Positions 18,401 to 25,104 of a DNA stretch of 64,000 bases are shown here, piece after piece. The notes under the pieces are model-generated. The model ran no database searches. It was not told the origin of the DNA and saw only the letters and a program-made list of their open reading frames with translations. The first letter of the stretch is position 1. Every line of letters starts with the position of its first letter. This DNA is from Bradyrhizobium sp. ORS 278 (GTDB lineage Bacteria > Pseudomonadota > Alphaproteobacteria > Rhizobiales > Xanthobacteraceae). A program made the translations under genes and the position numbers. Location of the stretch: NCBI RefSeq assembly GCF_000026145.1, contig NC_009445.1, positions 6,416,501 through 6,480,500 of the forward strand, written 5' to 3'.

Positions 18401-19049
18401 TGGCGTCGAAGAACGTATTCGACTGCGAGAGCTGAGTGATGTTGATGCCCTGGCCGGTCAGATCCAGGACCACCGGGGCGAAGCCGAAATCACCGCCGCC
18501 AAAATCGGAGTAGCTGTAAGAGTAGTCATAGTTGTATGAATAATCATAACTAGACCCTGAGTTGTAATTCGAGGCATAGGTGGATGTGTCATAGCCCGGC
18601 GAATACCCTGACGTATCATTCGAAGCGTAGTTGTTCGTTGGAGGCGAGACGTAATTTGTCGCCGTGTCATAGGCGTATTGCGGAAACGAGGAAGTCGACG
18701 ACTGGTTGAGAGCCGCAAAGTCCTGATTGACAACGTCGTTCGGTGTCGCCGTCGCCGAGCTTGAACCATAGTCAGTTACTGGAGGTGACACATAGTTTGT
18801 TGCCGCGTCATAACCGTATTGCGGAAAGGAGGTCGTCAACGGCTGATTGACAGCCGCAAAGTCCTGATTGACGACGCCGTTAGGCGTTGTCGCCGAGCTT
18901 GAACCATAGTCAGTTGCTGGAGGTGAGACATAGTTGGTTGCCGCGTCATAGGCGTATTGCGGAAACGACGCCATCCAGGGCTGCTGCAGATCTGCAAAGT
19001 CTCTATTGACGATGTCGCTTGGCGTCGTGGTCAAGCCTGAAGAGCCCAT
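9447..19049 (-). CDS. Giant AIDA-type strand-loop-strand repeat adhesin with T1SS features
   Basis: 3200 residues. In order: three tandem repeats of about 46 residues rich in Tyr/Asn/Ser (1-150); a Tyr/Ser-rich linker; a calcium-binding-like domain (about 185-310) with an EF-hand-type loop DTNHDGALNAGD; a very long Thr/Ser-rich beta region (about 310-1790) made of repeated NADGS...TVTSANGL units; a DUF4214-like helical segment (about 1830-1970, LLGRTMDNAESQSLL and FQNAFGRPPTAEEM); a short beta-roll segment with GNNDRI-type units; and several dozen strand-loop-strand repeats of about 19 residues (about 2160-3015, SGGTL/TVSSGG). The last 185 residues contain DGQGGT and end at ASWNG. There is no Sec signal peptide and no C-terminal beta-barrel, so it is not a classical autotransporter; the nearby ABC/HlyD pair suggests type I export. 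Serines in the repeats are the expected heptosylation sites. Confidence 0.88.
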   Translation of the reverse strand: MGSSGLTTTPSDIVNRDFADLQQPWMASFPQYAYDAATNYVSPPATDYGSSSATTPNGVVNQDFAAVNQPLTTSFPQYGYDAATNYVSPPVTDYGSSSATATPNDVVNQDFAALNQSSTSSFPQYAYDTATNYVSPPTNNYASNDTSGYSPGYDTSTYASNYNSGSSYDYSYNYDYSYSYSDFGGGDFGFAPVVLDLTGQGINITQLSQSNTFFDATGSGVQNQMAWAGAGNGVLFFDPTGTGQLTQANQVIFTDWDPSAKSDMQALLDVFDTNHDGALNAGDANFSKFYVMVTNADGTQTARSLASLGITSINLVEDATQVALPDGSSIDGQTSYTTSGGTSGTVATVTFATSANGYVVTTTTGTNADGSVTIATSETNSDGSLDHKRILNTLVSSSTTSGVATTTTNRELTTVNNGGVVLTLQTDSISAASNGATTEVLTNYSAGTITSTGELTSAGTAGSEKLNSTTTATTVTSGGKVVTIQRDLLGGGWTTQQEVDTTPSSGAATYVVSDLNFDGTASHVTSSTVTSGGLVRTTIGLIDGNSAMATTSVDATVIGSGGVRTETITTSSGTTVTSLVQAVTSTTSNTVTRTTSSYLTDGTTLDRVSVAQTVTTSSGSVTTQTDRSADGTLLDQVVTTQTPQSSGGLVTSAVTSALDNGAFIGTGAQVTAISNAGGTATTTVTNYSANGTLQSQRITSATLGSAARTVTIYGNGDGRISQYETVTVSSGTTTDTVQLLNGDGSIRDETVTSTASGGLSKTLQIDSTGAGTAAAPVFDHITTDNTITSAGTSTETVTNYGASTSYKIDQSQTIVTSGGLQTIVSSAFTSSSLISGLWDQVTTDLTTISAGGALTETLTVTDGVSHALKTAQTNTSADRRTRTTTTTLGSTNLVKQVETVTIANSGTVRDQVVSFDQLGDVLGATVTTSTADGLVKTVQKDIQGQSAAAFASGGLAFDVTATDTTVINADGSRTDTVNTTAQNGALLSQTSVASSANGLSTTTTVNPYATAHYATRTARTTTLNGDGSSTVASATYSYNQVLIGSTQTVTAAGGLGTTTSQDLDGDGVTDLSTVDLVTINADGSRTETVTDYTGTTAGAVRDVTTAHTGIIVAGAGLESITTRQSLGSVPSYQVETVLPAANGSVTDTTDYFASPGGALLLRTIATTSANGLVRTTATAVKGDTTTDFSTTDAITLNTDGSRTETVSTSNKTGLLAETVTVVSGNGLSRTTEVDANGAVNGSGAAVFNRVITDNTVLNRTDGSRTETVTTLNGVGTAITQSVTTVSADQQTTTTNRYLGETGSITVVDQTETRQTQTNGSVIDTVTSYNAFNSLLGSITRTTSGNGLSVQTVYKNAAGTATDTQSKTTTYNANGDGGYLVDAEDADVVTGSTTLRSSVRTQVTGNGQQRTTTMTLSGAVAAQLAASSSVTTQDVVVIDDSGNTTETTTDTLGSATVPTDTTVVVTSANGLSTTSSTAIGNGTPSIVETKSINLDGSKSDTTTYYNSFAPSVIVAQTVVNTSFDGRTVSATTYSDFDGTQYNAVTDTFVANADNTTTETRSGSGSFGAGAFGQIVTTLTNADASKTTTTLNYDATNLLIGQTVASVSGNGLAKSFVYDTTGQESQAGLNAAASAILTGASVPASLLATDIIASDITTLNPDGSQTEIIKTAYGNSFSNLRSQTITTTSANGLVTVTRIDNNGNGIFNQVDTTTVAPDGSKTVVCAYYGDTAATASTLLGTNTYTVSANGLVTTLATSTGVTDTTVTFANANGSYQWSRAVAANSPAVTNAAMPHNESASHVIDANGVDTWTLNDGYNLPHTITIDLASEKRDTAIANEIFQTLLGRTMDNAESQSLLNFINNGTLDRYGLALGILQTAGYLSNYAVPGPTAGTYYYYGFDVTAAFQNAFGRPPTAEEMATFGQYMHDAAPSAQELANLAVAVAQYATDQGAKNNRTAVDPNQDLVTTAPQWISPAGSAVAITAAGTYTYSGQWLEDGNRVAGVGGVALTINGNNDAILALDGSVLTLNGYNNSVDIPGVTAWVNASNTAITIEDSGIGVVSGNNNQIAQVGATELIVSSGTGNQIYVGAGALLGGFAYTTAYPITEASNATITIGAGVGTFDNAAQVFGDNDIVYVDNGAYVSVVGNNDRIDVIGSGTAFVYGTASGSQISYGGVIEVVSGNTVNNTTVSSGGVLALYGGATASGTTLLAGGLLEIGSGYTQSGFSVGSGAFLQVDSGGAAVGTVVASGGTMILVGGESDTGTTYAAGSFKEIIGGYVLGAYTVNNGVTLEVASGATVASAAVAAGNAAAVYAGGVVSAVTVSSGGSFTDYGSVYGANVALGASVTVGWGGLLDVMTGQSVSGVVVQNGGVLVVGSGGSASGTVVTSGGLLELLGGATAVGTVLQQGAILDVGSGFTETGYIVGSGMILAVEAGGAASGTVVQSGGTLELAGGSWTNTTISAGGTLYATSGASLSNYTVSSGVTLEVGAGAAVSNVTVSSGGELAIYGGSVTGVVTAGGSVVVNNTGSATASTGQTVSGLTVSSGGVLTVAAGATARNIAVASGGQLTNFGTTSGAVVSSGGAATVSAGSLSILAGQTAWNVSVNSGANLVVSSGGTADNASIASGGHLVVNGTVVGATISNGGAVVSSGGVLELDGQSANGVTVSSGGALIVDFSASASNVTVASGGSLSVVGYNSNLVGASIATGASAVVSGFAQLRVQSGQTVNGVTVAADGLLYVTSGGRASGTVVSSGGTLEVFAGGVASATTVLNGGTYEVGSGLTQTGYVVASGTILEVASGGVVSGTSVSSGGTLELLGGAAANGTTYASGSFLEIVSGTTLSSYVTSANVTLEIGAGGTVNGATVNGSTALAVLYGGTLNNATVNSGGSLVVDGTVNGATVAAGGSVTVGAWGKLNVSSGQTVRSVSVTSGGSLSIAAGATASGTVVSNAGQIVVRGTASGSTISSGGAEVVTSGGTLSSAVVAGGMLEVMSGGSASGITLSSGGTLKLDTSVSYGATISGFGLPDHLDLADISFGSSTTLSFAEAANNQSGTLTVSDGVHTAHLVLAGQYTTSRFTMASDGQGGTLVSDPPAEPAIASDEQHSSDAATQDAFVDLQKLLGFTDDWGSFIHVVDNWRQSDVPANVLPGVSTGNMETDAQLSRLIDAMASFSVDDRGFVSAALTQEASHDQRTPAQIAASWNG
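9980..12560 (-). repeat. Strand-loop-strand (AIDA-type) coding repeats
   Basis: Degenerate tandem units of about 57 bp encode xVSSGGxLxVxxGGxASxT-type modules. Repetition is strong at protein level and weaker at DNA level, which indicates old duplication with drift. Extent is estimated from the translated pattern. Confidence 0.8.
18630..19030 (-). repeat. Three tandem repeats of about 138-141 bp at adhesin N-terminus
   Basis: Copies centred near 18640, 18780 and 18920 share the plus-strand string GGAGGTGA(G/C)ACATAGTT and encode FPQYAYDAATNYVSPP units. Identity between copies is high, so they are recent duplications compared with the C-terminal repeats and could vary in number between strains. 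Confidence 0.85.
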
Positions 19050-19807
19050 GTCGTTGGGTCGGGTGAGCCACCACCTGCAGGAGCATCATAGAGACCTGCT
19101 TTGATGTGGTCTTGCGCCATCGATGGTAGCCAAGACTGAATCGCGGGATTGTTGTCCATTGCGTTCTTGGCCTGCGCTGCGTTAGTGATCGACGCCCAGT
19201 CGATCTGTCTATTCCATTTCTGCAGCGCTGCCAGGTCATTCAGTCTCTCAAATGTTTCCTGCGTTTCAACCGGACCATACAATTGCTTGACCTGATCTCC
19301 TACAATCGTACGAAAAAGATAGTCGCCGACCAGATTATTGTGCCCACCGCGTTCTCCAGTTTCTCCCGATAGCTGAGGAAACTGTATGTGGTCGAATTCG
19401 TGCATACCGACAACACCGAACGGCTCTGTGTAGGTAGAACTCCTGCCGGTATCAGGATTCGTCAACGTAAGCGTCATCGAGCCGATTGGCACCGACTGTC
19501 CGTTCACTTGTACGTTGGCCGCAGAGTACTGCGCATTTAAATTGAACGTCACGCTTCCTGATGCTGGATCAGTCCAGGCATACGCCCCCGAGTATTTCGT
19601 TCCAAACTGGATTGTGGGCGAACTTACATTGGCCAGCGCAGCGCTGCCTTCCGGGGACTTTACCAGATAATCTACGGCCGGCACGGTCGCGTTATATTGA
19701 GAGATTGCCCGAGAACTCGGCAAACTCGAAAAGCTGCTGTAATCGACAGAGACCTTCCCGATAACCATCGTCGGGGCAAATGGGAGATTCCACTCTGTAT
19801 CTGCCAT
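19031..19807 (-). CDS. Putative zinc metallopeptidase-like protein with HEFDH motif
   Basis: 258 residues. I do not recognise a named family. A single HExxH motif (GMHEFDH, H136-E137-H140) sits after a beta-rich N-terminal half (SVTFNLNAQYSAANVQVNGQ) and is followed by GETGERGGHNN and a helical C-terminal third. HExxH in this context usually marks a zinc peptidase; the third ligand cannot be assigned with certainty. There is no signal peptide. The stop codon overlaps the adhesin start by 19 bp, so translation is coupled and it very likely acts on, or is exported with, the adhesin. It might instead be a T1SS substrate itself. The preceding gene ends only 18 bp upstream. Confidence 0.6.
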   Translation of the reverse strand: MADTEWNLPFAPTMVIGKVSVDYSSFSSLPSSRAISQYNATVPAVDYLVKSPEGSAALANVSSPTIQFGTKYSGAYAWTDPASGSVTFNLNAQYSAANVQVNGQSVPIGSMTLTLTNPDTGRSSTYTEPFGVVGMHEFDHIQFPQLSGETGERGGHNNLVGDYLFRTIVGDQVKQLYGPVETQETFERLNDLAALQKWNRQIDWASITNAAQAKNAMDNNPAIQSWLPSMAQDHIKAGLYDAPAGGGSPDPTTWALQA

Positions 19808-19825
19808 GAGAAATGTCCACCTCTT

Positions 19826-20413
19826 CTACTGACGATCTTCGTTTGACGCCGGTGCGAGCTTACCAAACGCTCCACTAACTAAACAGGACTTTGCTAGCGA
19901 CGGATACAATCTCATTGGTAATTCGCTCCACTCATGGACTTCTACTCCTGCCTTACTGGATCGGATTTCAACGAATCGATTGCCGTCCTCGGCGAGGAAA
20001 ACCCAAGAAAACATTGGATGAGACACTATTATCATGTGAGAAAAGAACGAAATCGGTCTAATCAGACGCACATGTTCGTCATTTCGGACGAGGTAAGCCG
20101 TGCACCCGTTTGGACACTCCTTGGCTGGAAAGAAAATTGATACCGGCCCGAAATTCAGGACATAAGCTTGAGCAAGCGATGAGCCGCTATCTACAGCCGC
20201 CAACTTCTCAAGGAGATATTCAGCGTTGCGTCGAGCAGATAAGGCAAGACCTGACGGAAACATACTGCCTTCGAAAAACTCGAGCTGGGGGGAGATGTTA
20301 GAAGTGACAATTGGTAGACATTGTGGAGCTGGGTAATTCTGTGCGTTGGAGGACTGCACAAGCAAGAGCATGCACAGCGAGCCGAGTGTACTTCGTCGCA
20401 GATCACGCACCAT
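19826..20413 (-). CDS. Secreted protein of unknown function, first gene of adhesin cluster
   Basis: 195 residues from the ATG at 20413, chosen because a signal peptide follows at once: MVRDLRR, then the hydrophobic LGSLCMLLLV and a likely cut after SSNA. An in-frame upstream extension to 20605 has no ribosome site. The mature part holds at least four cysteines (including CPNGC) and no family that I recognise. The gene ends 18 bp before the HEFDH gene, so it is part of the same transcript as the adhesin. Possible roles include a periplasmic chaperone or retention factor for the adhesin; this is inference from position only. Codon use is less GC-rich than the core chromosome. Confidence 0.6.
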   Translation of the reverse strand: MVRDLRRSTLGSLCMLLLVQSSNAQNYPAPQCLPIVTSNISPQLEFFEGSMFPSGLALSARRNAEYLLEKLAAVDSGSSLAQAYVLNFGPVSIFFPAKECPNGCTAYLVRNDEHVRLIRPISFFSHMIIVSHPMFSWVFLAEDGNRFVEIRSSKAGVEVHEWSELPMRLYPSLAKSCLVSGAFGKLAPASNEDRQ

Positions 20414-20745
20414 AAGCGCCCTGAAGCAATACACCAACGCTCCTGTCCGTGTGCCTAGTCCAACTTTTTCTGGCATTACCGCTCGATCCAAAAGGCTCGC
20501 CACTCCCTTCCACGACCGCGGCATCAACAGAGCTGCCCCACGACTAGTTTTAATGCGCCACGCGGAACCGTAAAGCTCCAAGTGGCGAATACCGATAGAC
20601 ATCATATGAAAAAAGGCTTCTATCAGACGCCTTCATCGATCGATCTGACCCTCACGTGCAATCACCGATCTGCCTCGCATGGCGATTGCCGCCATAGTGC
20701 CCGGGCAGTCAATCGACTAAATATCACAGGATTTTTGACCAGGCG
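20414..20745. promoter_or_regulatory. Upstream region of adhesin operon with palindrome
   Basis: About 330 bp between the LuxR-type gene and the secreted-protein gene. It contains ATGGCG-N5-CGCCAT (20679-20695), a perfect inverted repeat of LuxR-box size, and around 20607-20635 a weak hairpin (AAGGC/GCCTT followed by T6 on the minus strand) that could end the luxR transcript. No coding gene is seen. Confidence 0.4.
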
Positions 20746-21039
20746 TCACCTATCATCTTTGATAGTTGCAATAACCGGATTTTTGGGAGCTTCTTTAATT
20801 TCGCGTTCTAGTGGATGCGGCGAGGACTGTTCGGTTGATGGCTGAATGAGACCGAGTTCCATGGCTCTGACTGCTGCTAGCGTGCGACTAGCTACGCCAA
20901 GCTTACGCATTGCGTTTTTGATGTGGAAAACCACAGTGTGCTCACTGATAGCGAGGATCCGGTCAACTTCCCACGACGACTTTCCTAACGCTGCCCATTC
21001 TAGGCATGCTTTCTCCCGATCAGAGAGTTCGCCGAACAT
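20746..21039 (-). CDS. Stand-alone LuxR-type helix-turn-helix regulator
   Basis: 97 residues: essentially only the GerE/LuxR DNA-binding domain (LSDREKACLEWAALGKSSWEVDRILAISEHTVVFHIKNAMRKLGV, residues about 5-50), without an autoinducer-binding or receiver domain. The ATG is preceded by GGAGG at a spacing of 8, so this is a true start rather than a truncated remnant; no sensor-domain frame lies upstream. It sits between the secretion genes and the adhesin operon and most likely controls one or both. Because a sensor is missing, its activity may depend on its own expression level or on a partner regulator. Confidence 0.85.
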   Translation of the reverse strand: MFGELSDREKACLEWAALGKSSWEVDRILAISEHTVVFHIKNAMRKLGVASRTLAAVRAMELGLIQPSTEQSSPHPLEREIKEAPKNPVIATIKDDR

Positions 21040-21144
21040 TTTCTAGCCTCCAGCAATATCTGGTTTTTGGAGCATCGGCGTACGCTGCGCGATCCGCCCT
21101 ATCTATTCCAATCGCTCCAAATAACTCGCTCGTCCTGACAGGCT

Positions 21145-22599
21145 TCATCGATCGCGCAAGCTCTCGTGCTTGTATCGCAGCAGGGGCGACATAATGTACT
21201 CGATGATCCGTCTCGTCCCTGTCTTGATCTCCACTGTCACCGCCATGCCCGGCGACAGTGCGACCATCTTGTCCTCCACCTGCATCTGCTTCTCGTCCAG
21301 CGACACCCTCGCCGAGTAGATGAACTCCTGCCCCGCCGGCTCGCTGGTCTCAGCCAGGGCGCCGGCCGCCTTGCCGCCGGCCTGCTTGTCCGCCGGCTTC
21401 TCCCGTACGATCGAATCCTGGGAGACGCTCAGCACCTTGCCGTGGACGAGGCCGTAGCGGGTGAAGTTGAAGGTGTCGATCTTGATCTCGGCCGGCTGGC
21501 CGACATTGACGAAGCCGATGTCGCGGTTGGAGATCATGACCTCGGTCTCGAGCTGGCTGTCGGCGGGCACGATGAGCATCAGTTGTTGCGCCGGTGTGAC
21601 GACGCCGCCGACGGTGTGCAGTGCGAGCTGCTGCACGGTGCCGTCGATCGGCGCGCGCAGCAGCTGCTCAGACGTCTTGCGCTCGGCCTTGACGAGGTCC
21701 TGTGTCAGCTCGTCGGCCTTCTTCTCGGCGTCAGTGAGATCGGACAGCACCTGCCGCTCGAAGCCGGAGCGGGTCTGTGCCAGCTGCTGCTCCAGCGCCA
21801 TTCGCGCGGCCTCGATCTCGACCAGGCGCCTTGTCTGCACGACGCGCTCGCTCTGCTGGTCGATCAGCCGCGACTGCGCGTCGATGAAGGCGATCTGGTT
21901 GCCATACTGGATCTCCTTGGCGTTGCGGCGGATATCGGCGGTCTCCCGCAGGAACGGCAGAGCGGCGTCGATCTTGGCAATCGCGGCCTCGATCGACTGC
22001 ACCTCGGCGCGTTTCTGCGCGATCTGCTGCTGGTTGGAGGCGAGCTTGGACAGCTGCTCGGCGGCCTGCGCCTGCAGCGCGGCGCGGGTGCGCGCGATGT
22101 CGGTCGGCGGCGCGCCCTCGGGCACGCTGAGCGGCCGCAACGCGGCGAGATCGGCAAAGCTATCACGAAGCACGCTCAGCCGGGCCACATCGAGCCTCGC
22201 CTGCATCAGGCCCTGCGCCACGCGGTGGCGCTCGGCCTCGGTGACGGTGCGGTCGAGCTCGACCAGCACGTCGCCGGCACGGACCTTGTCGCCGTCCTGG
22301 ACATGGATCGCGGCGACCACGCCCGCCTCCAGCGGCTGGATCGTCTTGGTGCGGCCGGTCGGCACGATCTTGCCCTGTGCCGCGGCGATGATGTCGACAT
22401 GGCCGATGATCGACCAGCCGACCGCGATCGCGAAGAACAGCATGATGGTTCCAGCCACGGCGCGGCCCGCAGGCGAGGCTGGTGTCTCAACGATTTCCAG
22501 CGCCGCGGGCAGGAATTCGCGCGCGTCGTTTCGCCTGCGGCGATGCGCGTCCAACGAAACCGGCGCGTTGTCCTGCCGGTGTGCCTCAGCCGACGACAT
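21145..22599 (-). CDS. HlyD family type I secretion periplasmic adaptor
   Basis: 484 residues. Cytosolic N-tail, one membrane helix at about 46-66 (TIMLFFAIAVGWSIIGHV), a lipoyl/barrel-sandwich half (GKIVPTGRTKTIQPLEAGVVAAIHVQDGDKVRAGDVLVELD), a long alpha-helical hairpin rich in Gln/Ala (about 130-300), the second lipoyl half (LRAPIDGTVQQLALHTVGGVV) and the beta-barrel with TVEIKTGTRRIIEYIMSPLLRYKHESLRDR-type C-terminus, diagnostic for HlyD. It links the inner-membrane ABC exporter to a TolC-type channel, which is not encoded here. The start at 22599 overlaps the end of the ABC gene by 14 bp, so the pair is co-translated. Confidence 0.93.
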   Translation of the reverse strand: MSSAEAHRQDNAPVSLDAHRRRRNDAREFLPAALEIVETPASPAGRAVAGTIMLFFAIAVGWSIIGHVDIIAAAQGKIVPTGRTKTIQPLEAGVVAAIHVQDGDKVRAGDVLVELDRTVTEAERHRVAQGLMQARLDVARLSVLRDSFADLAALRPLSVPEGAPPTDIARTRAALQAQAAEQLSKLASNQQQIAQKRAEVQSIEAAIAKIDAALPFLRETADIRRNAKEIQYGNQIAFIDAQSRLIDQQSERVVQTRRLVEIEAARMALEQQLAQTRSGFERQVLSDLTDAEKKADELTQDLVKAERKTSEQLLRAPIDGTVQQLALHTVGGVVTPAQQLMLIVPADSQLETEVMISNRDIGFVNVGQPAEIKIDTFNFTRYGLVHGKVLSVSQDSIVREKPADKQAGGKAAGALAETSEPAGQEFIYSARVSLDEKQMQVEDKMVALSPGMAVTVEIKTGTRRIIEYIMSPLLRYKHESLRDR

Positions 22600-24712
22600 G
22601 CAGGCCCGCCTGGATCTGATGCAGGGTGGCGTAGCGCCCGGCACGCTTGATCAGCTCGTCATGGGTGCCGTCCTCGACCAAGCGACCGTTCTCGATGGTG
22701 ATGATGCGGTCGGCGTTGCGCACCGCCGACAGCCGGTGGGCGATGATGAACACGGTGCGCCCGGCGCAGATCCTGCGCATGTTGCGCTGGATGATGTTCT
22801 CGCTCTCATAGTCGAGCGCCGAGGTCGCCTCGTCGAAGATCAGGATGCGCGGATTGGTGACCAGCGCACGCGCGATCGCGATGCGCTGGCGCTGGCCGCC
22901 GGACAGGCTGGCGCCGCGCTCGCCCACCACCGTGTCGTAGCCGTCGGGCAGACCGAGAATGAACTCATGGGCGCCGGCGAGCTCGGCCGCCTGGATCACC
23001 CGCTCCATGGCCATGCCGGGATCAGCCAGCGCGATGTTGTCGCGGATCGAGCGGTTGAACAGCACGTTCTCCTGCAGCACCGCGCCGATCTGCCGCCGCA
23101 GCCAGGTGACGTCGGCCACCGTGAGATCGATGCCGTCGATCAGGATGCGGCCGCCCTCGGGGACGTACAGCCGCTGGATCAGCTTGGTCAGGGTCGACTT
23201 GCCGGAGCCGGAGGGGCCGACGATGCCGACGACCTGCCCGACCGGCACCTTGAGGCTGATATCGTGCAGCGCCAGAGGCGCGTCGATGCGGTAGCGGAAG
23301 TGGACGTGATCGAACACCACCTCGCCGCGCACCGGTGGCAGCGCCGCGCGGCCGGGGTTGAACGCCGGCTCGGGTGTGGTGTTGAGGATGTCGCCGAGCC
23401 GCGCCACCGACAGCCGCGCCTGGTGGAAATCCTGCCACAGCTGCGCCAGCCGCAGCACCGGCTGCGCCACCCGCCCGGCCAGCATGTTGAAGGCGATCAG
23501 CTCGCCGACACTCAGACTGCCCTCGATCACCAGATGCGCGCCAAAATACAGCGTCAGCGCGGTGACGATCTTGCTGATGAACTGCACCAACTGGCTGGCC
23601 CAGTTGCCGAGCGACAGCACCTCGAAGCTGGCGCCGACGTAGCCGGCGAGCTGCTCCTCCCAGCGCCGCTGCATCTGCGGCTCGATCGCCATCGCCTTTA
23701 AGGTCTGGATAGCGGTGACGGTCTCGACCAGGAAGGCTTGGTTCTCGGCGCCGCGGTCGAACTTGACGTCGAGCCGCCTCTTGAAGATCGGCGTCACACC
23801 GGCCGACAGCGCGATGTAGAACGGGAACGAGCCGACCACGATCCAAGTGAGGTACGGCGAATAGTAGAACATCACGCCCAGGAACACGAAGGTGAAGGCG
23901 AGGTCGATCACCAGAGTGAGCGCCGAGCTGGTGATGAAGTTGCGGATATGCTCCAGCTCGCGCACCCGTGCCACCGAATCGCCGGCGCGCCGCGCCTCGA
24001 AATAGGCGATCGGCAGCGCCACCAGATGCCGGAACAGCCGCGCGCCCAGCTCGACATCGATGCGATTCGTGGTGTGCGAGAACACATACGTTCGAAGACC
24101 GCCCAACGCGGTCTCGAAAATCGTTACGGTAACCAAGCCGAACACCAGCACATCGAGCGTGGTGTAGCCGCGATGGGTCAGCACCTTGTCGGTGACGACC
24201 TGGAAGAACAGCGGCGTCACCAGGCCGAACAGCTGCAGGAAGAACGAGGCCAGCAGCACCTCGCCGAGCAGCCGGCGATATTTGTGCATCGCCTGCAGGA
24301 ACCAGGTGACGTCGAAACGCCGCGCCAGATCCGTCAGCGACGCCCGGCGGGCCATCAGCACGATCGTGCCAGTCCAGTTGGCCTCGAACTCGGCGCGCTT
24401 GAGACTCTGCGGCCGATTGACGAGCGGATCTTGGACTAGCGCCGTCTCGGCCGTGACTTGGCCGAGAATGACGAACGAGCCGTCGGCCCGCGCTGCGATG
24501 GCCGGAAGCGGCAGCTTGGCAAGGCCATCCCATGTCTGCCGAACAGCGCGCGCCTTGAGCTTCAGCTGACGCGAACAGCGCAGCATCTCGTTGACGCTGA
24601 CCTTCGCGCCCGCCAGCTGGTGGGCAATCTGCGCCGGATCAACCGCGACCTGATGGAACCGCAACAGCAATGTCAGGCAGTCGAGCCCCGTATCGTTCTG
24701 CCTCGCGGTCAT
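22586..24712 (-). CDS. HlyB-type type I secretion ABC transporter with degenerate C39-like domain
   Basis: 708 residues. Residues 1-125 align with the C39-like domain of HlyB: at the position of the catalytic cysteine it has Thr (DTGLDCL versus DYGLYAL in HlyB), and the catalytic His is replaced ([10 protein letters not shown]), so it cannot cleave a leader and should serve as a substrate-docking domain. Six membrane helices follow (about 155-430), then an ATPase domain with Walker [10 protein letters not shown] (about 500), signature LSGGQRQR (about 600), Walker [13 protein letters not shown] and switch His [10 protein letters not shown]. It powers one-step export of C-terminal-signal substrates, here most likely the giant adhesin. 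GGGAGG lies unusually close (2 bases) to the ATG. Confidence 0.93.
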   Translation of the reverse strand: MTARQNDTGLDCLTLLLRFHQVAVDPAQIAHQLAGAKVSVNEMLRCSRQLKLKARAVRQTWDGLAKLPLPAIAARADGSFVILGQVTAETALVQDPLVNRPQSLKRAEFEANWTGTIVLMARRASLTDLARRFDVTWFLQAMHKYRRLLGEVLLASFFLQLFGLVTPLFFQVVTDKVLTHRGYTTLDVLVFGLVTVTIFETALGGLRTYVFSHTTNRIDVELGARLFRHLVALPIAYFEARRAGDSVARVRELEHIRNFITSSALTLVIDLAFTFVFLGVMFYYSPYLTWIVVGSFPFYIALSAGVTPIFKRRLDVKFDRGAENQAFLVETVTAIQTLKAMAIEPQMQRRWEEQLAGYVGASFEVLSLGNWASQLVQFISKIVTALTLYFGAHLVIEGSLSVGELIAFNMLAGRVAQPVLRLAQLWQDFHQARLSVARLGDILNTTPEPAFNPGRAALPPVRGEVVFDHVHFRYRIDAPLALHDISLKVPVGQVVGIVGPSGSGKSTLTKLIQRLYVPEGGRILIDGIDLTVADVTWLRRQIGAVLQENVLFNRSIRDNIALADPGMAMERVIQAAELAGAHEFILGLPDGYDTVVGERGASLSGGQRQRIAIARALVTNPRILIFDEATSALDYESENIIQRNMRRICAGRTVFIIAHRLSAVRNADRIITIENGRLVEDGTHDELIKRAGRYATLHQIQAGLHVVG

Positions 24713-25100
24713 AGCCTCCCCGCACTACCTTAAGTGGTGCGACCATATGATGCATGCGGAGGTCTTGACTGGCAAGTTTCCGCGGGATCACGTGTCCGTA
24801 ATTTTACGGGTGTTTCCATCCAGCAACAATATACAATCTTTACGATTGTATTTCGTCGACACTCGCGAACGGGTCTGCTGTAGAGCCGAGTTGTGCCGGT
24901 CCAGGCTTCGCTTCGCTTTTGTTCGCCAATCGAGTGGGCGGTCGACATAGAGTTGCGCGGTTTGGGGAGTTCGGTTCAAGTGGTGCACCCGCTCGGCCTT
25001 TCTGGCCAGGCGAGATCCTGGATCGTGTTCCCAGACTTGGCGCAACTGATTGCGGGTTACCGCATTCCCCGGAACGGGTCGGATCGGTCAGTTGGCTATT
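24713..25100. other. Upstream region of T1SS genes, no gene seen
   Basis: About 390 bp before the ABC transporter gene. AT-rich stretches around 24800-24860 (ATACAATC, TTTACGATTGTATTTCG) may carry the promoter of the secretion genes. Short frames lack ribosome sites. The part nearest 25100 borders the transposase relic. Confidence 0.4.
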
Positions 25101-25104
25101 AGCG

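Noticed and set aside
9447..19049. Adhesin as a classical type V autotransporter
   Set aside because: No extended Sec signal at the N-terminus and no beta-barrel with terminal aromatic residue at the C-terminus.
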